A stretch of DNA of 64,000 bases, taken from NCBI GenBank assembly GCA_008921705.1, contig VFFE01006702.1, positions 186,001 to 250,000 on the forward strand, given 5' to 3'. Made by a program: the position numbers and the translations under genes. This document shows, one piece after another, positions 27,201-42,200 of this stretch. The notes under the pieces are model-generated. The model was not told where the DNA came from and made no database searches. It saw only the letters and a list, made by a program, of their open reading frames with translations. Numbering within the stretch: position 1 is the first letter of the stretch; each line of letters starts with the position of its first letter. The stretch comes from Burhinus oedicnemus. Taxonomy: Eukaryota > Chordata > Aves > Charadriiformes > Burhinidae.

Positions 27201-30200
27201 AAAGCCAAGTATGTGAAGAAGAGTTTTGATCAAAGGAGCATTTCGAATCAACTGCCTGACCCTCAATGCGTCCAGCACAGACTGCAGCCATAGCAGTTTT
27301 AATGAACTTAGAAGTTCTCTATCCATTCATCTGGCAACACAGAACAGGTAAGGAGAAAGATCGTAAGAAATTGTACAAGTATCTTGCTAATGAGGTGCCT
27401 GAAGTATGTTGCTCTAGTAGAATGAAATGAGGCTTTCAGATGGCATTATAAACAGATCAATGGAACATAATGTCATAGCCCAGTTATTTTGTGTCTATCT
27501 GTTACTTAACAATGAAGTGGCAATAACCATTTCCTACATAAAGGTGTTCTGTGACATTGTGACACAAAGACCAAAGTAAAGCAGAAATAGTGATGCTGGA
27601 TGTTATCCTAACTACAGTCAAACAGAAAATTCTCTTTCAAAATGACTGAATTACCTTTGAATGAAAGCATAACTGAACTGCAGCATTGGAATATCTACAA
27701 GAGAAGATTTCTGAAAAATAAAAGCAGAACTGCAATTATTTGCCATCAGAAAAAAAAGAAGGTCCAAGCTCTTATGTAATTTATTCAAGAGCAAAAGAGA
27801 ATCACACATTTAAAAAAAACCCCAAACTTTCCTTCTAACAATATTTAGAAGACACATTGGAATAAATCCAGAAGAGAATATATTAACAAAATGGAATTAT
27901 CTTCACAGTTACCTCTTCACCCTTGATTTGTGATGGTTTCTTGACTACCTCTTTGACTAGATGTAATATAGTGTCAATTTTCAATGTGTTAAGTGCACAT
28001 ATTAAGTCCACAAGAATAAGCTGAGATGCACTAGCCACTGGAAGAATCTGACAAAACAAAACAAAAGACACACCCCTCAGATCACTGTAGCAGGCAAAAC
28101 ATGAAGTTGAAAAAACAGCTTTTTGTGTGATTACTCAAATATCAATACTTACACAAAATGTAAATTAGGCAAGTTAAATCAAGCATGCAACAATTTGCCA
28201 CATACAGATCTCCTAACACCTTCATGAAAACAACTTCATTATGTTCAAATGAAAGCAGAAAAGAAAGAGGTGTCCTACTCAGAATAAATGCTTCGTTCCA
28301 GAGAATACTACAACTCTAACCTTTCTCTGGAAATGAAGCTGATTCAAGCTCTTTAACATATAATCGGCAAGTTGCAATCCTAAGATTACAATCCAGTATT
28401 GAATAAAAAAATGGCTATTACTATCAGTCTTAAACTGCCACACTGTCCTTTTAATTTGAGTACTTATTTAGGTTTAACTGTAGTCCTAATTCTTTGTGGA
28501 ATTAAGTATAAATAAGTGTATTTCAGATTTTTCAGTGGCTTACCATTGTCACACGTAAAAAAACCCAAAGATTCTATCAGCATACCCAGAGTTTAGAACT
28601 GATCATATAAATTTAACATCTGCCTTTACACTGGAAAACTAAGGGTGCTTTTCTTTAGTTTCACCTTGGTTTTACTTTGATTCCTATGAGGTTTCTTGCT
28701 ATTCCATACTGCTGCAATTGCTGCCATCAACTGGATTCCAAGTTGTGCTGTCAAGGGATTAATGAAGTCCAGTATTTTAGTTCTTAATGTCTATAGAGGG
28801 GAAAAAAATAACTGTCAATGGGAAAGGCTATCTTGTAGTCTGTAAAACATTATTCCTTTTCCCAAGATGTTCAGAAAATATGCAACAATAAAAGAATCTC
28901 ATTGTGTAATTGGCAGTCAGACCAGTTTTGATAATTTATTTATGAGTTAGTGTAACCTTCTTACAGATGGAAGGCACATTTGTTGGAAAAGATTGCAAAA
29001 TAGAAAAAATAACAACTTCTGTTATATTCTCTCTTCTTCTACAGATACTTTTCACTACTATGATTTACTAATATCCACAGAAGAAGGGAAAAGTCTAGTA
29101 TTTTTATTCCTTCAGGTATATGTTCTACTGCCTGCATAAGGTGCAGACAATTCAGAGGTGGCTGGGTCTACAGCAGCTGTTAACAGAGGCTTACAGAAAA
29201 AGCGAAACATTAAACAGATTAGGTAAGGGTGCAGATGGGCAAAAAGAACAGGCAAAAATCTACTTTTGTATGTAGGTACTGTGCAAGTCTCTAGCTCATG
29301 AAAATTCTTCAAAAATTCTTTGTGGCCCAATACCCTTCTGGGAATGGCAAAACTGTTCCTATGAACTCTTATGTAAAATGGTTAGGGAGGGGATGGTAAG
29401 GATGATGAGATACACAGCAGTCTAAAAGAGCTCCTACTTTGGTTGCTTTAAAGTAGACCGAAGAAGAGCCTTTAGTTGTTCCAAAGTAGTCAGTTGGTCT
29501 TTTTTGGGAGTCTTCCCTCTTTATAACACTCCAAAGAAGGGACATGGTATTAATAATGCGAGGCAATTCTTCCAAAATAGCATTCCTAGCGTTTCTCAGA
29601 TTTGCAGGTTCAGCTAAACATGATGACTAGGAAAAACAAAGATATGAATATTAAAATACATTATATCACGCACCACAGAGTGACTACTCTTATTCTATAA
29701 TTGGGAGAATTATAGTCAACTTTTGTAATGACAACTTTAAAAATAATTCAACCATTCTATTTCTGAAATATACTGCTGCTATTAGAGTCTATGGAATTCG
29801 CTGTTCAGTATTTGGGCACAGACAGAATTGATTTATCTAGGAAATTATTAGGATAATATCCTTCTGACAAATGTTATAGGAATAAAAATTGTAGAGAACA
29901 CATCAGCATGTTATGAACTCAAAAGAAAATAGAAGATTTTGTTAATGACAGAGCAACTGTAGACAAGCTACACAGGTCTAATATTTGTGTGACCGAAATC
30001 ATCATGAACATCTTCTGCTTAAAATTAACTTCCCTGTCTTCAAATAAAAAAATTAAGTTCAGTCACCTTCCCTTACACTTTTCCTTAGTTCACTTCTTTT
30101 GGCATGCTATGAGGCTTCTTTAAGGTTATCTTCCTGTACAAGCGCCGCTTTAGTCCTTATATTCATCTCTGAATGAAAAAGGGATGCATATTTCGACGAA

Positions 30201-33200
30201 CGGGTGCCAAGATGTCAAGCGAGTGGCAGGCATTAAGCACTTACCTTTTTAGTTTGATTAGGGTGATCCAGAAGGCAGAAGTGACCGATGGTTGTCAGAC
30301 CTTCCAAAAGGGTTAGTGGGTAATCAGGTGTAACATTTTCTCTTTTAGAAGTTAAGCTTTGGATGGAGGGGCAAAAAAAAAAAAAAAGGTTAACAGGCCA
30401 AGTGGCATTTCCTTGATTAAAAATTCCAGTAGAAATCTGTTTCTATTCAACAGTTAAAAGAATACTGGAATGACAAGACCGGAATGTCAGAACAAAGGAT
30501 TCACAAACTATGCTTGGACAACCCAGTTTCCTTGTCTAGATCTTTTAGAGTATTATTCCCCACCTGACTATAAATCTTTAGCGTTCAATTATTTTTCCCT
30601 ACTCCTTTCACATACTGCCTGTTCTGAACAGTATCACTGTATTTTTCTTCTCTAGGGTGTCTCTCCTCAATTAGTCCCCCAAAATCCTCTGTCTTGTCGA
30701 AACTGGGAACTTCTTTTTTACTTGGATGGTAGGCAGAGGGGGACAGGAATTATCACAGCTGCTGGTCATTCTTGCTGCTGGTCCCCTGTCTTCTCTTCCA
30801 CCAAACACAGTGAGCCCTGCTGCAACAATACTGCTTCCATCTCACCTGGGCTCAAGGGAAAGATGCCTGCATGTGCAGCAGGGTTTGAGGATCAAACTCT
30901 CAGAGCCACAATGCTAAACCCGTAAGTTACCATGCACTGCTCTGTAGTAAGGGGAACTTTTCAGCATAACAAATCCCACACTGCAGACTCTTACCTTGCA
31001 GATGTTTTTGCAGATGTCCTTGCAGCTTCATTTTCATACTGTTTGACAAGCTCATCCAGGTTTTTACATATCTGTACAACAAATGGTGCCACAGTCCAGC
31101 CTAAGGACTTCCCAAAATAGGGCAGGGAACATGTGACTAAGCCTACCCAAGTGGGATGCATCCCATAGCCATACTCTGGTTGCAAACCTCTAACCACCGC
31201 AGAGACGAATAATCCCTGTGAAGTTATTGGGTGTGGATGGACATATTGCATTGCACCAATAGCCTGCTGGAAATTAAGAGCCTGCTGCCATTCCTTAGAG
31301 AGGTCTGGCTGATTCTCCTGCTCCTCGTGAATCTGACCAAGATGGTGCTCCAAGACAATCAATACCTGCAAAAGCTTCAGCAACTCAATCTGGAGTGGGT
31401 GTTCACTCCATATTTGATCATGCCCAAAATTGATTAGGCTCTCTTCAAAGAGTTCTTCTTCAGGAACATTATTAACTCCATCTGCCATAAGCAGTTCGTA
31501 CCGTTTCTGACTTGTATACATAGATGCAGACAAAGAAAGAAGAACAAACTCCTGAATTTTGCATCTTCCTAGCAAATTGCGTATGAACTCTACGTTCTTA
31601 TTCTCTGCTGCCTTTACCATGGTAGCTAGCTGGGTCATCATTCTAATCAGGACTTCCACACTTTTTACTTGAACATCTCTGTTGCCAAGCACATCTCTGT
31701 GTGTGACCTTCAAGTGGCATGGATAATATGAGCGCAGAAAACTGAGACAGAGGTAAGTGAGCAATTCTATTAGAAGAGAATGGGGACACATAGTTGGGGA
31801 CTGAGTCTGAAGCTTGCCATAAAAACTCTGCCCTACAAGAGCTTCCTGATGGCGAGCTAAGAGATTGTAAATAAGATTCAAATGTGCTGTGGAGCTGGTA
31901 TCCATACTTGTACTAGCGACAGCTTCAATAAATTCTTTAGGGTTTGTTTTAAGCACTGCCTCCAGAACAGAAAAAGCATACAATACCCTCTTAGAATCAT
32001 AAGGCTGCAAATATAGCAGCATGTGTTTGAACAGAGCCTCAATCATCTCCTGTTTTTCCTTCTGTTGCTTGAGCAACCTGGAATGGGTAATTTCCTGGAG
32101 CTCCAAGTCCACCTCTTCATCACTTGACAGAGACTCCGATGCCTGAGTCCTCTCAGAGTCAGCACGCACAAGGTTTAGCACTGCACCGGATTTGGAGCTT
32201 TCAGGAAGGAGCGCATTGAGCAAACTCGCATGGTTTGTGGTCTCTTTGCCATCGGTTGCAGCACTGTCATTGTCCTCATTGCTCACTTCTTGCAGCTCCA
32301 GAGAAGGAGAAAAAGAGGATGTATTTTCACTGTCATGGCCTGTGCTGGTGTCTGCTGATTCTGTGTGCTCACTGTTATCTTGGTCACCATCTGCTTCATG
32401 TGAAGTTACTCGATTACAAGAGCCATCGTTTTCAGACTGTTCCGTTTTTAACTCCAGCTTCTCTGGATCTTTTTCCACTTCTGCCCAAATTGCTTCTCTA
32501 TCCACGGTAGTAAACTGGCTCAATGGAAGGTTTTCCTCAGAATTGCTCTCAGAGATGCCAGACTCTTTCAAAGACGCCTTTTTCTTGCAAAGCCAATCAT
32601 GTATACCTTCTGAAAAAAAAAAAATTTTTTTTTTTTTTAAGAAGAGTGTATAATCGTCTATTTCACACATAGAATAGTTTGGGTTGGAAGGGACCTTTAA
32701 AGGTCATCTAGTCCACACAACATGCTTTATATTGAATAAATCATTGTAAGAAAAAAAAAAAGGTTAAAAAGCTACTCTGCTCTAGTCTAGTATTAATTGT
32801 AAGGAGTGGAGCTAAAAAAAACACTGGGTTAAGGCAAGAATTATCTTTTTGTTAAAGTGGTAGAGCAGTCCTAACCCACTGTAAGTGCAAGAGAATAGGA
32901 TCAAAACATAAAGCACATGCTACTTCTCCTATCCTAGATGTGACAAATTTTTTTTATGCTTCCTGAGCATAAAATGTTTGTTGAGATCAGGAGGGAAATG
33001 AGGGTAGCAATGGAGGATTTTTTTTTTTTTTTGGTAAAGAGCTAATGTGTTCCTTGATTACATGCTATAGAACAAGGAAGGAATATATCAGCTCTGTGTT
33101 TGTATAGCATCTAATAAATAGGTCCCTTTGGAGGCTGTAAGTGTCTGCCACCTATCTATTTGCCAATCAAGACAGAAAAACAATTACGCAAGCAGACAGC

Positions 33201-36200
33201 TAGGTTAACAGCAATGAGACAGACAGGTGACACGGAAGTTTCTTTACACAAAACTACCAGACATTCTCTACTGTATTCCTGCTGTGCTCCAGGAAACAAC
33301 CTTGGCTACTTGGCCAAATGGTGCAGAGTGTCTCATATCCACACCACTCCCAGCAATTCCAAACCTGAACAGACTGCCAGCCTTCGCAGGACTCTGCACT
33401 TGGAAAAAACTCTGGCTCCATCCCTGTCTTGGTCTTCCTCAGCTGCTCCCCACAGGTCTGCATTACACTTGTCTGTTCCACATTTGACACACAGGTCACA
33501 ATGGTCCTCATTACGGGTCTTAAAATGGACATCTTCCAGCTGTCAAATTTAGCCTGTCAAGGTAAAGATGCCCTGCCACATTGCCAAATGTGGGTGGCTG
33601 GAGGTCATCTTCAATTCCAAACAACTCTGCTTCTACATTCTAGCTCTAGGATATCGCAAGAGATATGCCACAAGGGCTCACCTCTCATTTTAAATCAAGA
33701 TAGATCTTCTTTGGACAAAGACATTTTAATTTTCAGAAGTTAGTAGAATTAGGTGGGTTTTTTTGTGTGGCGTGCCCTAAACAGTAAGATGTTCCTCACA
33801 ATCTGTCTGATTATTTTAACGTGATGCTGAGGGAATCATTAACAAAAAACATTCTGAATAAAGAAATCTGGTATGAGGGTGCATTGGTGTGCTGGGGCAA
33901 GACTGGGCAGAGAAAGTAAGATTTGCCTGTCCATCCTGCCTACTGGAACAGTTCCTGGACTGACAGAGTCACCAAACTGCTCCTGGATTTCACTTGGTTG
34001 CAGACCTAGTTTTGCTCAAGAAGGGATCCTGTAAACAGTGAACATACATGCAGTGTGGATCATCTGGGAATGGCAGTGAGAAGTGTGGGATGAGATCCCA
34101 GAGCAAAGCAGGGAGCAACACAAACCAACAGTTTAGGTGCAGCCACCGTACTAGAAATGATCATTAGGCCTTCAACTAGCACGACTTACTCCTGAACTCT
34201 GTTTTAGGCATCAATATAAGTACTTGGATGAGGAGTAATCTATGGAACTGATGCAAGACAACTCAGCGAAATACGATGCCATTGCATTTCAGAGACTACC
34301 TTCAGTAGGTGTTCAGGAGTATGCAATGCTATGTTAGCATGTACAGTTTCAGTCCAAGAACAGTTTTACCTGCTGAATTTTTCTGTTTGATGTAGTGGAT
34401 TGACGTGCGCTGTGTCTTTGGATGAAGCAGCAGCAGCAGGACTGGTTCAAGAATCCGTGCAACATCATTAAGTGAAAGAGCACGGATCAGCCAGCCCTGT
34501 GCTGCAGCACCAATTGCGCCATCTGAACAATTGAGACTGTCCAATACCACAAACAGAGACCTGAGTGGAGAAATCAGAACGAAGAAGTAGAATTGAAATC
34601 CCTAAAAAAGTTAATGCAAACAACAAAATAGTGGCAGGGAACAGACACAGTGCATGTTCAAGTGAGCACCAGCCAATGGCTCACATCTGCTAACAATAGC
34701 TTGATCATGCACATTTTTCTCAGTCGAGGTCAAGTACAGGTGTGTTTGTAGAAGCAAGGCCATACATATACTCACACTCTAGAAGAGCAGCATATTTTAA
34801 AGTTCTTTCACATATTTATTCAGAAAGACTCTTAATGCTTTTGTCTCATTTTATACAAAAGTTATGGTCTTGTAAATAGGAAGTAAAACTAAAACAAGAT
34901 TTTTTTTTTTTTTTTTGCACAAGTAGCTGGTTCTATTTTCTTTGGGAAAAAATCTAACCCACTCCAAGATAAAAAATGTCTGCTACGCAGAAACTTGTCT
35001 GCAAGCTACTCTTCATATATGAAGTTCTGTCTATTTTTACAGAAATTTCCTTCACACAAGAAAGCGCACCATGCACACAGAGTGCTTTACAAAGGTAATA
35101 GTGCAAGGAAGTTGAAGATCTTCCTTTTACTCATTTTTTGTTCTCTCTACAGAGAGCTTTTCCCATCTCAGAAAAAAAAAACGGAACAAAGCATAATATA
35201 GTTAAATATATAAATGCAAGTCCAAGCCAGTGGAAATGGAAAATACCTATCAAAGGACCGATTGTGAGAAGTCACTCTGCTGCCTTGGATCTCTCTGGTC
35301 AGATGCCACATGACAGAGAATCTGAACAGTGCTTCCAGCCTTGTCCCCTTTGCAAGGAAACAAGACAGATATGTATTTTTGCAGCATTTATCTCTGAGTA
35401 AAGTTTTAGTGATTCTTAAATCTCTAGCAGAACAACAGTTATTGTGTAGATGACTGCTAATCCTTCACAAGTAGTTTGAGAGCACTTTTCTATTTTGCAA
35501 TAGATTAAACCAAAATGCCATATATGCATGAATGCACAACAAAAACTTAACAGCCACGGCATTTGTAGGAGCTAAAAAAGATGTGCCAATACACCAAAAA
35601 CGTATTTCAGGATTCTTGTGTATAAACATTTTAGTCTTGATTTGGTGTTAGGGAGGTTTAAAAGTTGGATGACAAATGGGAAGACAGTGGTATATTAGGT
35701 AGTGCTTATTACTGGCGATTTTGTTTGAAAGCTTTTAAAAGATTTCCAAACTTTTAAGTTTCAAAATTGCAAGAGCAAATATATGAAAACAATACCGAAG
35801 ACTGAAGGTGGCTGTTTTAAGTTTTATTGTGCAAGGCACTTCTCACAAATATACTGTAAGTTATTAAAGAACTGTTCTGTCATTAAACTAGGTAAGTAAA
35901 ATAATTAATAACAGGCTCACTTAAAATACAGCTTACTTATTGTGAGAACTAAGATGGACACAGGGTCAACATTATGTTGACATACACTTACAAGGTAATA
36001 AAGTCTGTTGGAATATGAAATTTACAAAATCAACACAAAATAAAATTATTTTAGAGTTATTGGTGGAGCTGGGTCAGTTTGGAAATACCAACAGAAACTG
36101 CAAGTTTTTAGATACTACCTGATTTGGGCCAAAACTAAAAAAGCTCTAGCATTGATGGATAGAGCTTGTATCCAGGGATTAAGTTTAGCAGTAGTCCCAT

Positions 36201-39200
36201 GATGAATAAATCCCAGGGAATTGTAAAGGTGTGGACAGAGTCTGTCAGCCTCTTGGAAGACAGAGGGACCATGGGAGTGAAGATGTGAGGTGGAAGGGAA
36301 CTGGAGGCAGTCTAGGAAGTACTGGAACAACTCTACAGTAATGAAAGGGCTTCAGTGAATACAGGACTTACTTTATCTCGATCCAAAAGTGCGTGGCAGA
36401 TAATGTCCTCGCAGATATTTGCTGATGGTGCCAAGCAGTGCAGCCTGTAGAACAGTTCCACACAGGCAATATGATGCTCCCGTGTCTCTTTGTTCAGCTG
36501 ATTCCACAGCACACATGCTACCCTCTAGGGAAAAATAACAACATTAATAATAATTATTACAGCAGCAACAATAAGTGCCATTTCTTCCCTGACTTAAAAG
36601 CTTTCCATTGCATAAATGACCACTATTACCAAAAGGGATTTCCAAATCGTTCTAGTTTAGCAAAGAACAAGAATTCAGGTAATACACTCAGACCTAAAGA
36701 AATGCAACTTTCCGACCCTAATAGGACAGGTAATTCAAATGTATGTGCACCAGAAGTTAAGAAAAGAATTTCTGTTTCTATTTTCTGGGTCAAAACTTAA
36801 CAGATTGTACTTGTGTCAGGCACAGCAACTGGAAACACAGTGATTAAGAAAAAGATCTTGGAACCAGCCCTCATACCAACACTAATGTCAACAGATGGTC
36901 AGGAGAAGGAAAGCATCTTTGAAATATACTTGAAACAAGAAGACAGAATGTTTTCATTACTATTCACCCACTAAAATTTTCTCTTATCTGAAACCTGTGT
37001 GGTATCAAAGTTCTCTAATGCATAGCTTTCAAGCTAATGAAACCAAACTCTTCAAGTCAGAAATCAACGACATCTACCCCCCAAGAATTTGGGCACAAAA
37101 ATGACTAGCAATTTGAAAATAACCTGCCATTTCTGAACATTCCATTGGGAAGCACACAAAGAAGAATGCAATTGCTTTCAAATGCTTATGGAAGCAAAAA
37201 CCAGCAGTGTGTCATTGTAACACAAACATGCTGCCCCCAAACATCCATGCAAATAACATTTGCTTTCCCACCCCATCCTTAGAGGTTCAGTGTAGCTGGG
37301 CAGCACAAAAAGAAAAAGAAAATTGACACCTGGTAGAAATCTGTTTTCTCCGAGATGATCTTTAGAACTCCAGGAGCAATGGGAGGAAGGGTGACCATCT
37401 GCAGCTTTCCAAAGAAGGGGTTGTGGCCAGACACTTTGTACCGCTTCATTCTGTCTTCTATCACAAGCGCCAGTGACTGGGAATGGTTGATCACCTCCAG
37501 CAGTGTGAAGATGGACACGTTCTGAACATAGCAGTCATTCACACAACAGCATATTGTCATTAAGGACTTCAGCCACAGAGGGAAGCTGGCATCACAACCT
37601 CCTCAGAAGAGAAGTCAGAAAAAAGTTTTTGAATAATCTCAAGGTTATGGTCGTATTTCCAAGAATTCTTCAATCAAGCCCACAAGACCAACAGACAAAA
37701 ATGACTGCCCAATCCAACTGTCATGCTATGATTGAGGCCCTTACTTCAGAAAGGACTTGCTTCAGAGCAAGTTATATTATTTTCCGTATTTCTCCCAGCA
37801 GAAAGCTCTCGCAGGACCTCAGTAACCCAGTAACTAGTGGATTTCTGCTTTCCAGTTTATGTTTATTCACAACTAGTTTTTACAGCTGCTGTTTTCCAGC
37901 TGTCATTGTCAAAAACAACAACAGAGATCTGCTGATCCAAGGATGCTCTCTTGGGTAGCACTGAAGTGTATCGTTTCAGAAACTATGAAGAACACAAGGA
38001 ACTGATATGGCTAACATCAAGTCTCACCATCTTTGTCCCTCCTGAGTGAATAATCAGATGAAGTTTTATTAAGGCTTGACTGGAGACTCTGAAGTATGAG
38101 TTCACACCTCTGGCTTCAAAACCAAACGTTTTATCTGCTTTACTACCACAACAAAATGAACACTCTTCCTTCTCCACATCAGACAACTTCTGTACCATAT
38201 TCAACCCAGACATTCATTATCAGAAGTTCTCTCCTTCTGGCTTTAAACCTTACTGTATTCTCTGAGGTGTGCAGTTGAAAAGAATTTTGAAAATAAACTT
38301 CTATAATCCTAGGATGATATTCCAAACAAACACAATTATGAAAGCAAGCCTTCTAAGTTCAGCTACATTGCTGACCACATGGAAGGCACTGCAAATATGC
38401 AAAAGCGTCCAGGTCAAGCAGAAAGCTCACCCATGTAGATGATGGGCATATCATCACTTTGCTAAGGGCAACAGCAGAAATTTGGAGTGACATGAGGAAA
38501 AGAACCCAATTTTCCAGTTTCCCACCTCTCCGTTCACTACAAACCTATCGTGTCAAGTAACCTTCAGGCCAATAATGCTCCTGCTAAAGCTAATGAACTT
38601 GAATTCCCAGAATGAACAGGCCTTCCAATTACATAAGATTATTCCTTTATGGTAGCTTACATCGTACTCCTTTGAATTCTGAGGGTTAGGGAAAGAGCTG
38701 GTTTTGCTTCTGTTATCGTTTAGAGCTCCATTTTTCCACCTACACCCATCTTCCTCTAACACACTTCCTTTTTTGGGGGGGGGTGGTGGTGGNNNNNNNN
38801 NNNNNNNNNNNNGGCTGAGGGTGGGGTTGAGATGACATGACACGGACCAGGGGGAATAGATTTCCTGAAAATCCTGAACCATGCCACAAGGCTCTACAGG
38901 CAGAAGGTCTTTTCACCCCTTCAGCTACAAGTTTTGTAGTGAAAGCTTTCAAAAGAATATGAATTTAAAAAGCTTGGTAAAAACTGTTCCTCAGCTGCAA
39001 GACACACAACACATGCTGATGTGGGTAAGTCTTTAATTCACATGCAACTTGCCTTCAGCCCTGTCAAAAGGCATTACTACTGGCCCTGGTCACATGTTCT
39101 ACAAATAGCTAAGCTCACGCTGCTATTTGCATCCTCAAATGCTCAAATTGCCCAGTAAAGGAACATTTCCTTACCAGGAACTTGAAACAGAGAGAGGTAC

Positions 39201-42200
39201 AACTGCTCCATCTCCTCCTCTGAAAGATAGACTGGGAATGTGGTACAATCCAACAAAAGGTGACAAGCTGCAGCGAAAGCTTCCTTGCAGTCACCTCTAA
39301 GGGGTCCCAAGACAAGCATCACTTGTTCTAAGTCCCACTCTTCTTCCTCCTTTTCCTTTTTATTACCAGAGTTGCAGTCAGAAGGAAGAGGATTAGAACT
39401 CTTGTTCTTGAACGGTGACCCTCGAACTGAGAACAAGTCTGAAAGCATTTGTTTAAACTGAGGTACAGTGATTTGCTTTGCATCCCATGGGCTCTTTTTC
39501 TTGCTAGCACTTTCAGGTAATCTGTAGCCATTCTCTTTTTTCTCTTTTCCACTCAGATTCATTGCTGAGATGTTTTCGCTACTTGTTTCTTGAAACTGCA
39601 CCCCAAAAATGTATTTACTGGAAAACTTGGCAACCAGCTCTTGAATGGAATACAAAGTCTTCTGAATGCTTCCCCCTTTCTTCCAGACATCGTCTCTCTC
39701 AAGGGTCACAGTTGGCACCCCCAAGTGCTGAGAGAGCTCTGGGGAGGAAGTGCTTAGACCGATGCCACTGTCTTCCGACTTCAGGGGAGGGAATAGAGTC
39801 TCATCATCCTCCTGCAGCACAGACTTAGTCTCCAAGGTTATGTCGACATTTTCCTTTTTCACTGGGCTCTGAAACAGGAATGTTAGTGTGGTTAATGTGG
39901 CACCGCGCAGACCATTTTAAACTACGTAGAACTGTGGCAGGGAATGGCAATGACAGAAAAAAACGTCCAAATCCTAGTATTTGCAACTTCCAGATACAGA
40001 TTACTTTTAGAAAATCATGAGACATAGTTATTTGTAAGCAGTTCAATTCAATTGTATTTAAAACCTAACAAATGTTTGTACAATCCTCGCACTTTGACTC
40101 ATCAAACACCAACACATCCACAGCTACAGACACTTAGCAAATGGAAATGTTTCCTTAAAATCAATTCACCACTAGAACAGTATTGCATATGTTGGATTAT
40201 TTCTAGTCAAATGCATGTAATTGTTCTACTGCAAAACTTTGGCAGGCTGTGCTTGTGTGATTGCTTTATGCCATCTATTCCTCATTCCCTATCATGGTCT
40301 CTTGCACACAAATAACACTATATTGTATTAAACTAAAATATTCATTGAAAGCCTTGCAGACCTAATCAGCTGTAAAGCTGGGCTTGATTTGGCAACTTGA
40401 ATCTTTAGCAACTGCATGATGCTGACTGCATTTTCAAAACCATTAAGATCATATTTTTCTCAAGAGGTAGGATTATAGTCCAAGTTTCATACAAGACTAT
40501 ACTCCTTCACCATCACAAATAATTCAAACAAGTCAGAACTGAACACCCAGTAAGGATAACGAGGCATCAGATAGCTCTGGAAGGGGCTAAGCAAGATAAG
40601 TTTCAAAAATCTTTATTGCTGCATCTAGGTTTAAGTTTAAGTTAGGAAAATTAGCATTTTAAAATAAGTTAAGTCACTAACAATTTTAAACATCTATGAG
40701 TAGTTGAAAAACACCTACCCCATTTCCACTTCCTGTCTCAATGTCCAAATAGGAAGGGGGCATTTGCACTTTGCTAAGCACCTTAAAACAAGTCTTTAAG
40801 GCGTGAGTGAGTTCTGGTAAACCTAGTACTTCCATATTTTCCAGGAGACACTGCACCATATAACTGAGCATCTGTGGAAGATACTGAGTCTGCACTTCGG
40901 AGTAGAGTTCCTAAAATAAATGAGCATTGTTTAAAATAGTTATCACATATTATTATTCAGCTGTCTAGCAACACTGACCAAAGATTGATAAAGTCAGTTC
41001 ATGAATGGTTAAGCTGTACAAACTTGCTTCAGTGCTATTTCTTCTTTCTTCACTCTACATGATGAATGCTGAATCATATACCCTAAAAATCTTATGATAG
41101 TCAGCCAGCTACTAAGACCAAAAAGTCCCAGGAAATTATTTACCCAAAAAGCAAAAGGTACACTTTTTCATTCCTTTGATAGAATCACCATATTTTAAAA
41201 TGCCAATAATTTTTATCTTGCTAGGCAATAGCTTGGGTAGCCACATATAAGTCAGCACATAAAACTACACTTTGCAGGACATAACGTGCATATGCACATG
41301 TATGACAGTTCACCTATTTTGATTTTCATCACAATATAAATTATTCAATTTAAAGTTTCTTAAGACTTCAGAGCAGTTAACTTCAGGTTGCCTTACCAAA
41401 GGAATCACATCAAGAAGAAACACCAATAGTGTGCAGAGCTCTGAAACTGTAGGAGGAGTGCTAATATTTTCAAGAGGATACCTCATCTGTGTGGATTTGT
41501 TTCTGGATTGAGAGAAATATTATTATGTAAGCATTTTTCCTGTCAAAATTCTTGTTACAATAGAAAAGCTTCATTAAAACCAGCATGAAATACTGAACAG
41601 CTAGGCTTTCTGAAGCAAAGTAAAATAGGACTTCTAATACAGCATGATAAAACATTCTGTCAAAAACACCTAAACTGTAGTTTGCATGTGGGATGCTAAA
41701 GTGCTTCAAATTTTCAGATTGAATCTCTATAGACAATCTTACTACTTAAAGTATAATCTTCTCTCTTACATTTAGAAAGAGACAGAAAAGACAGGTATCT
41801 TTGTTTTTCTTCAGAAAACACTTTTCTTCCAAGGAAGACCTCCTCCACCTCCCCTCCCAAACTTTTTCCTCCTTCAGCTGTCATTTTGAATGTAATTTCT
41901 TTTGTTCTCAGGTTGCTAGTTTCCATTTAATTGTTTACCTGTTTGCATTCTTGAATTATTTTAGGATGCAACTTACATATCTGTCTGATTCTAACGTGTG
42001 TTATGTCCTTTCCAGAATTTAAATGCTTCAGTAAACTTTATTATCTTACACAGATAGCTCTTAAGTGGCATTTTAAGTGGACAACATAAACACCTGAAAC
42101 AATCTTCGAAACATTTGGTCATGTAATCCCAAAGAAAATCTGTGCTTAAGGATGTGATCAACAAATTGACTGTTTTGACAATTTCCGAAGCATTTTTGTT

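Larger units (their letters stand above)
32610..34369 (-). other. DOP1B intron 17
   Basis: 1.76 kb. It contains the A/T palindrome at its 3' end, a short CR1 relic, and open frames near 33.2-33.7 kb with no recognisable product. Confidence 0.7.

Noticed and set aside
26943..27326. Intron 23 ORF as an in-frame cassette exon of DOP1B
   Set aside because: Spliced after exon 23 (phase 2) at its best acceptor it reads TGA straight away, so it cannot extend the protein.
37586..37590. CAG at 37586-37588 as the DOP1B exon 14 acceptor
   Set aside because: Joining there from exon 13 gives an immediate frameshift and stop. The tandem GAG acceptor 10-13 bases upstream keeps the frame.
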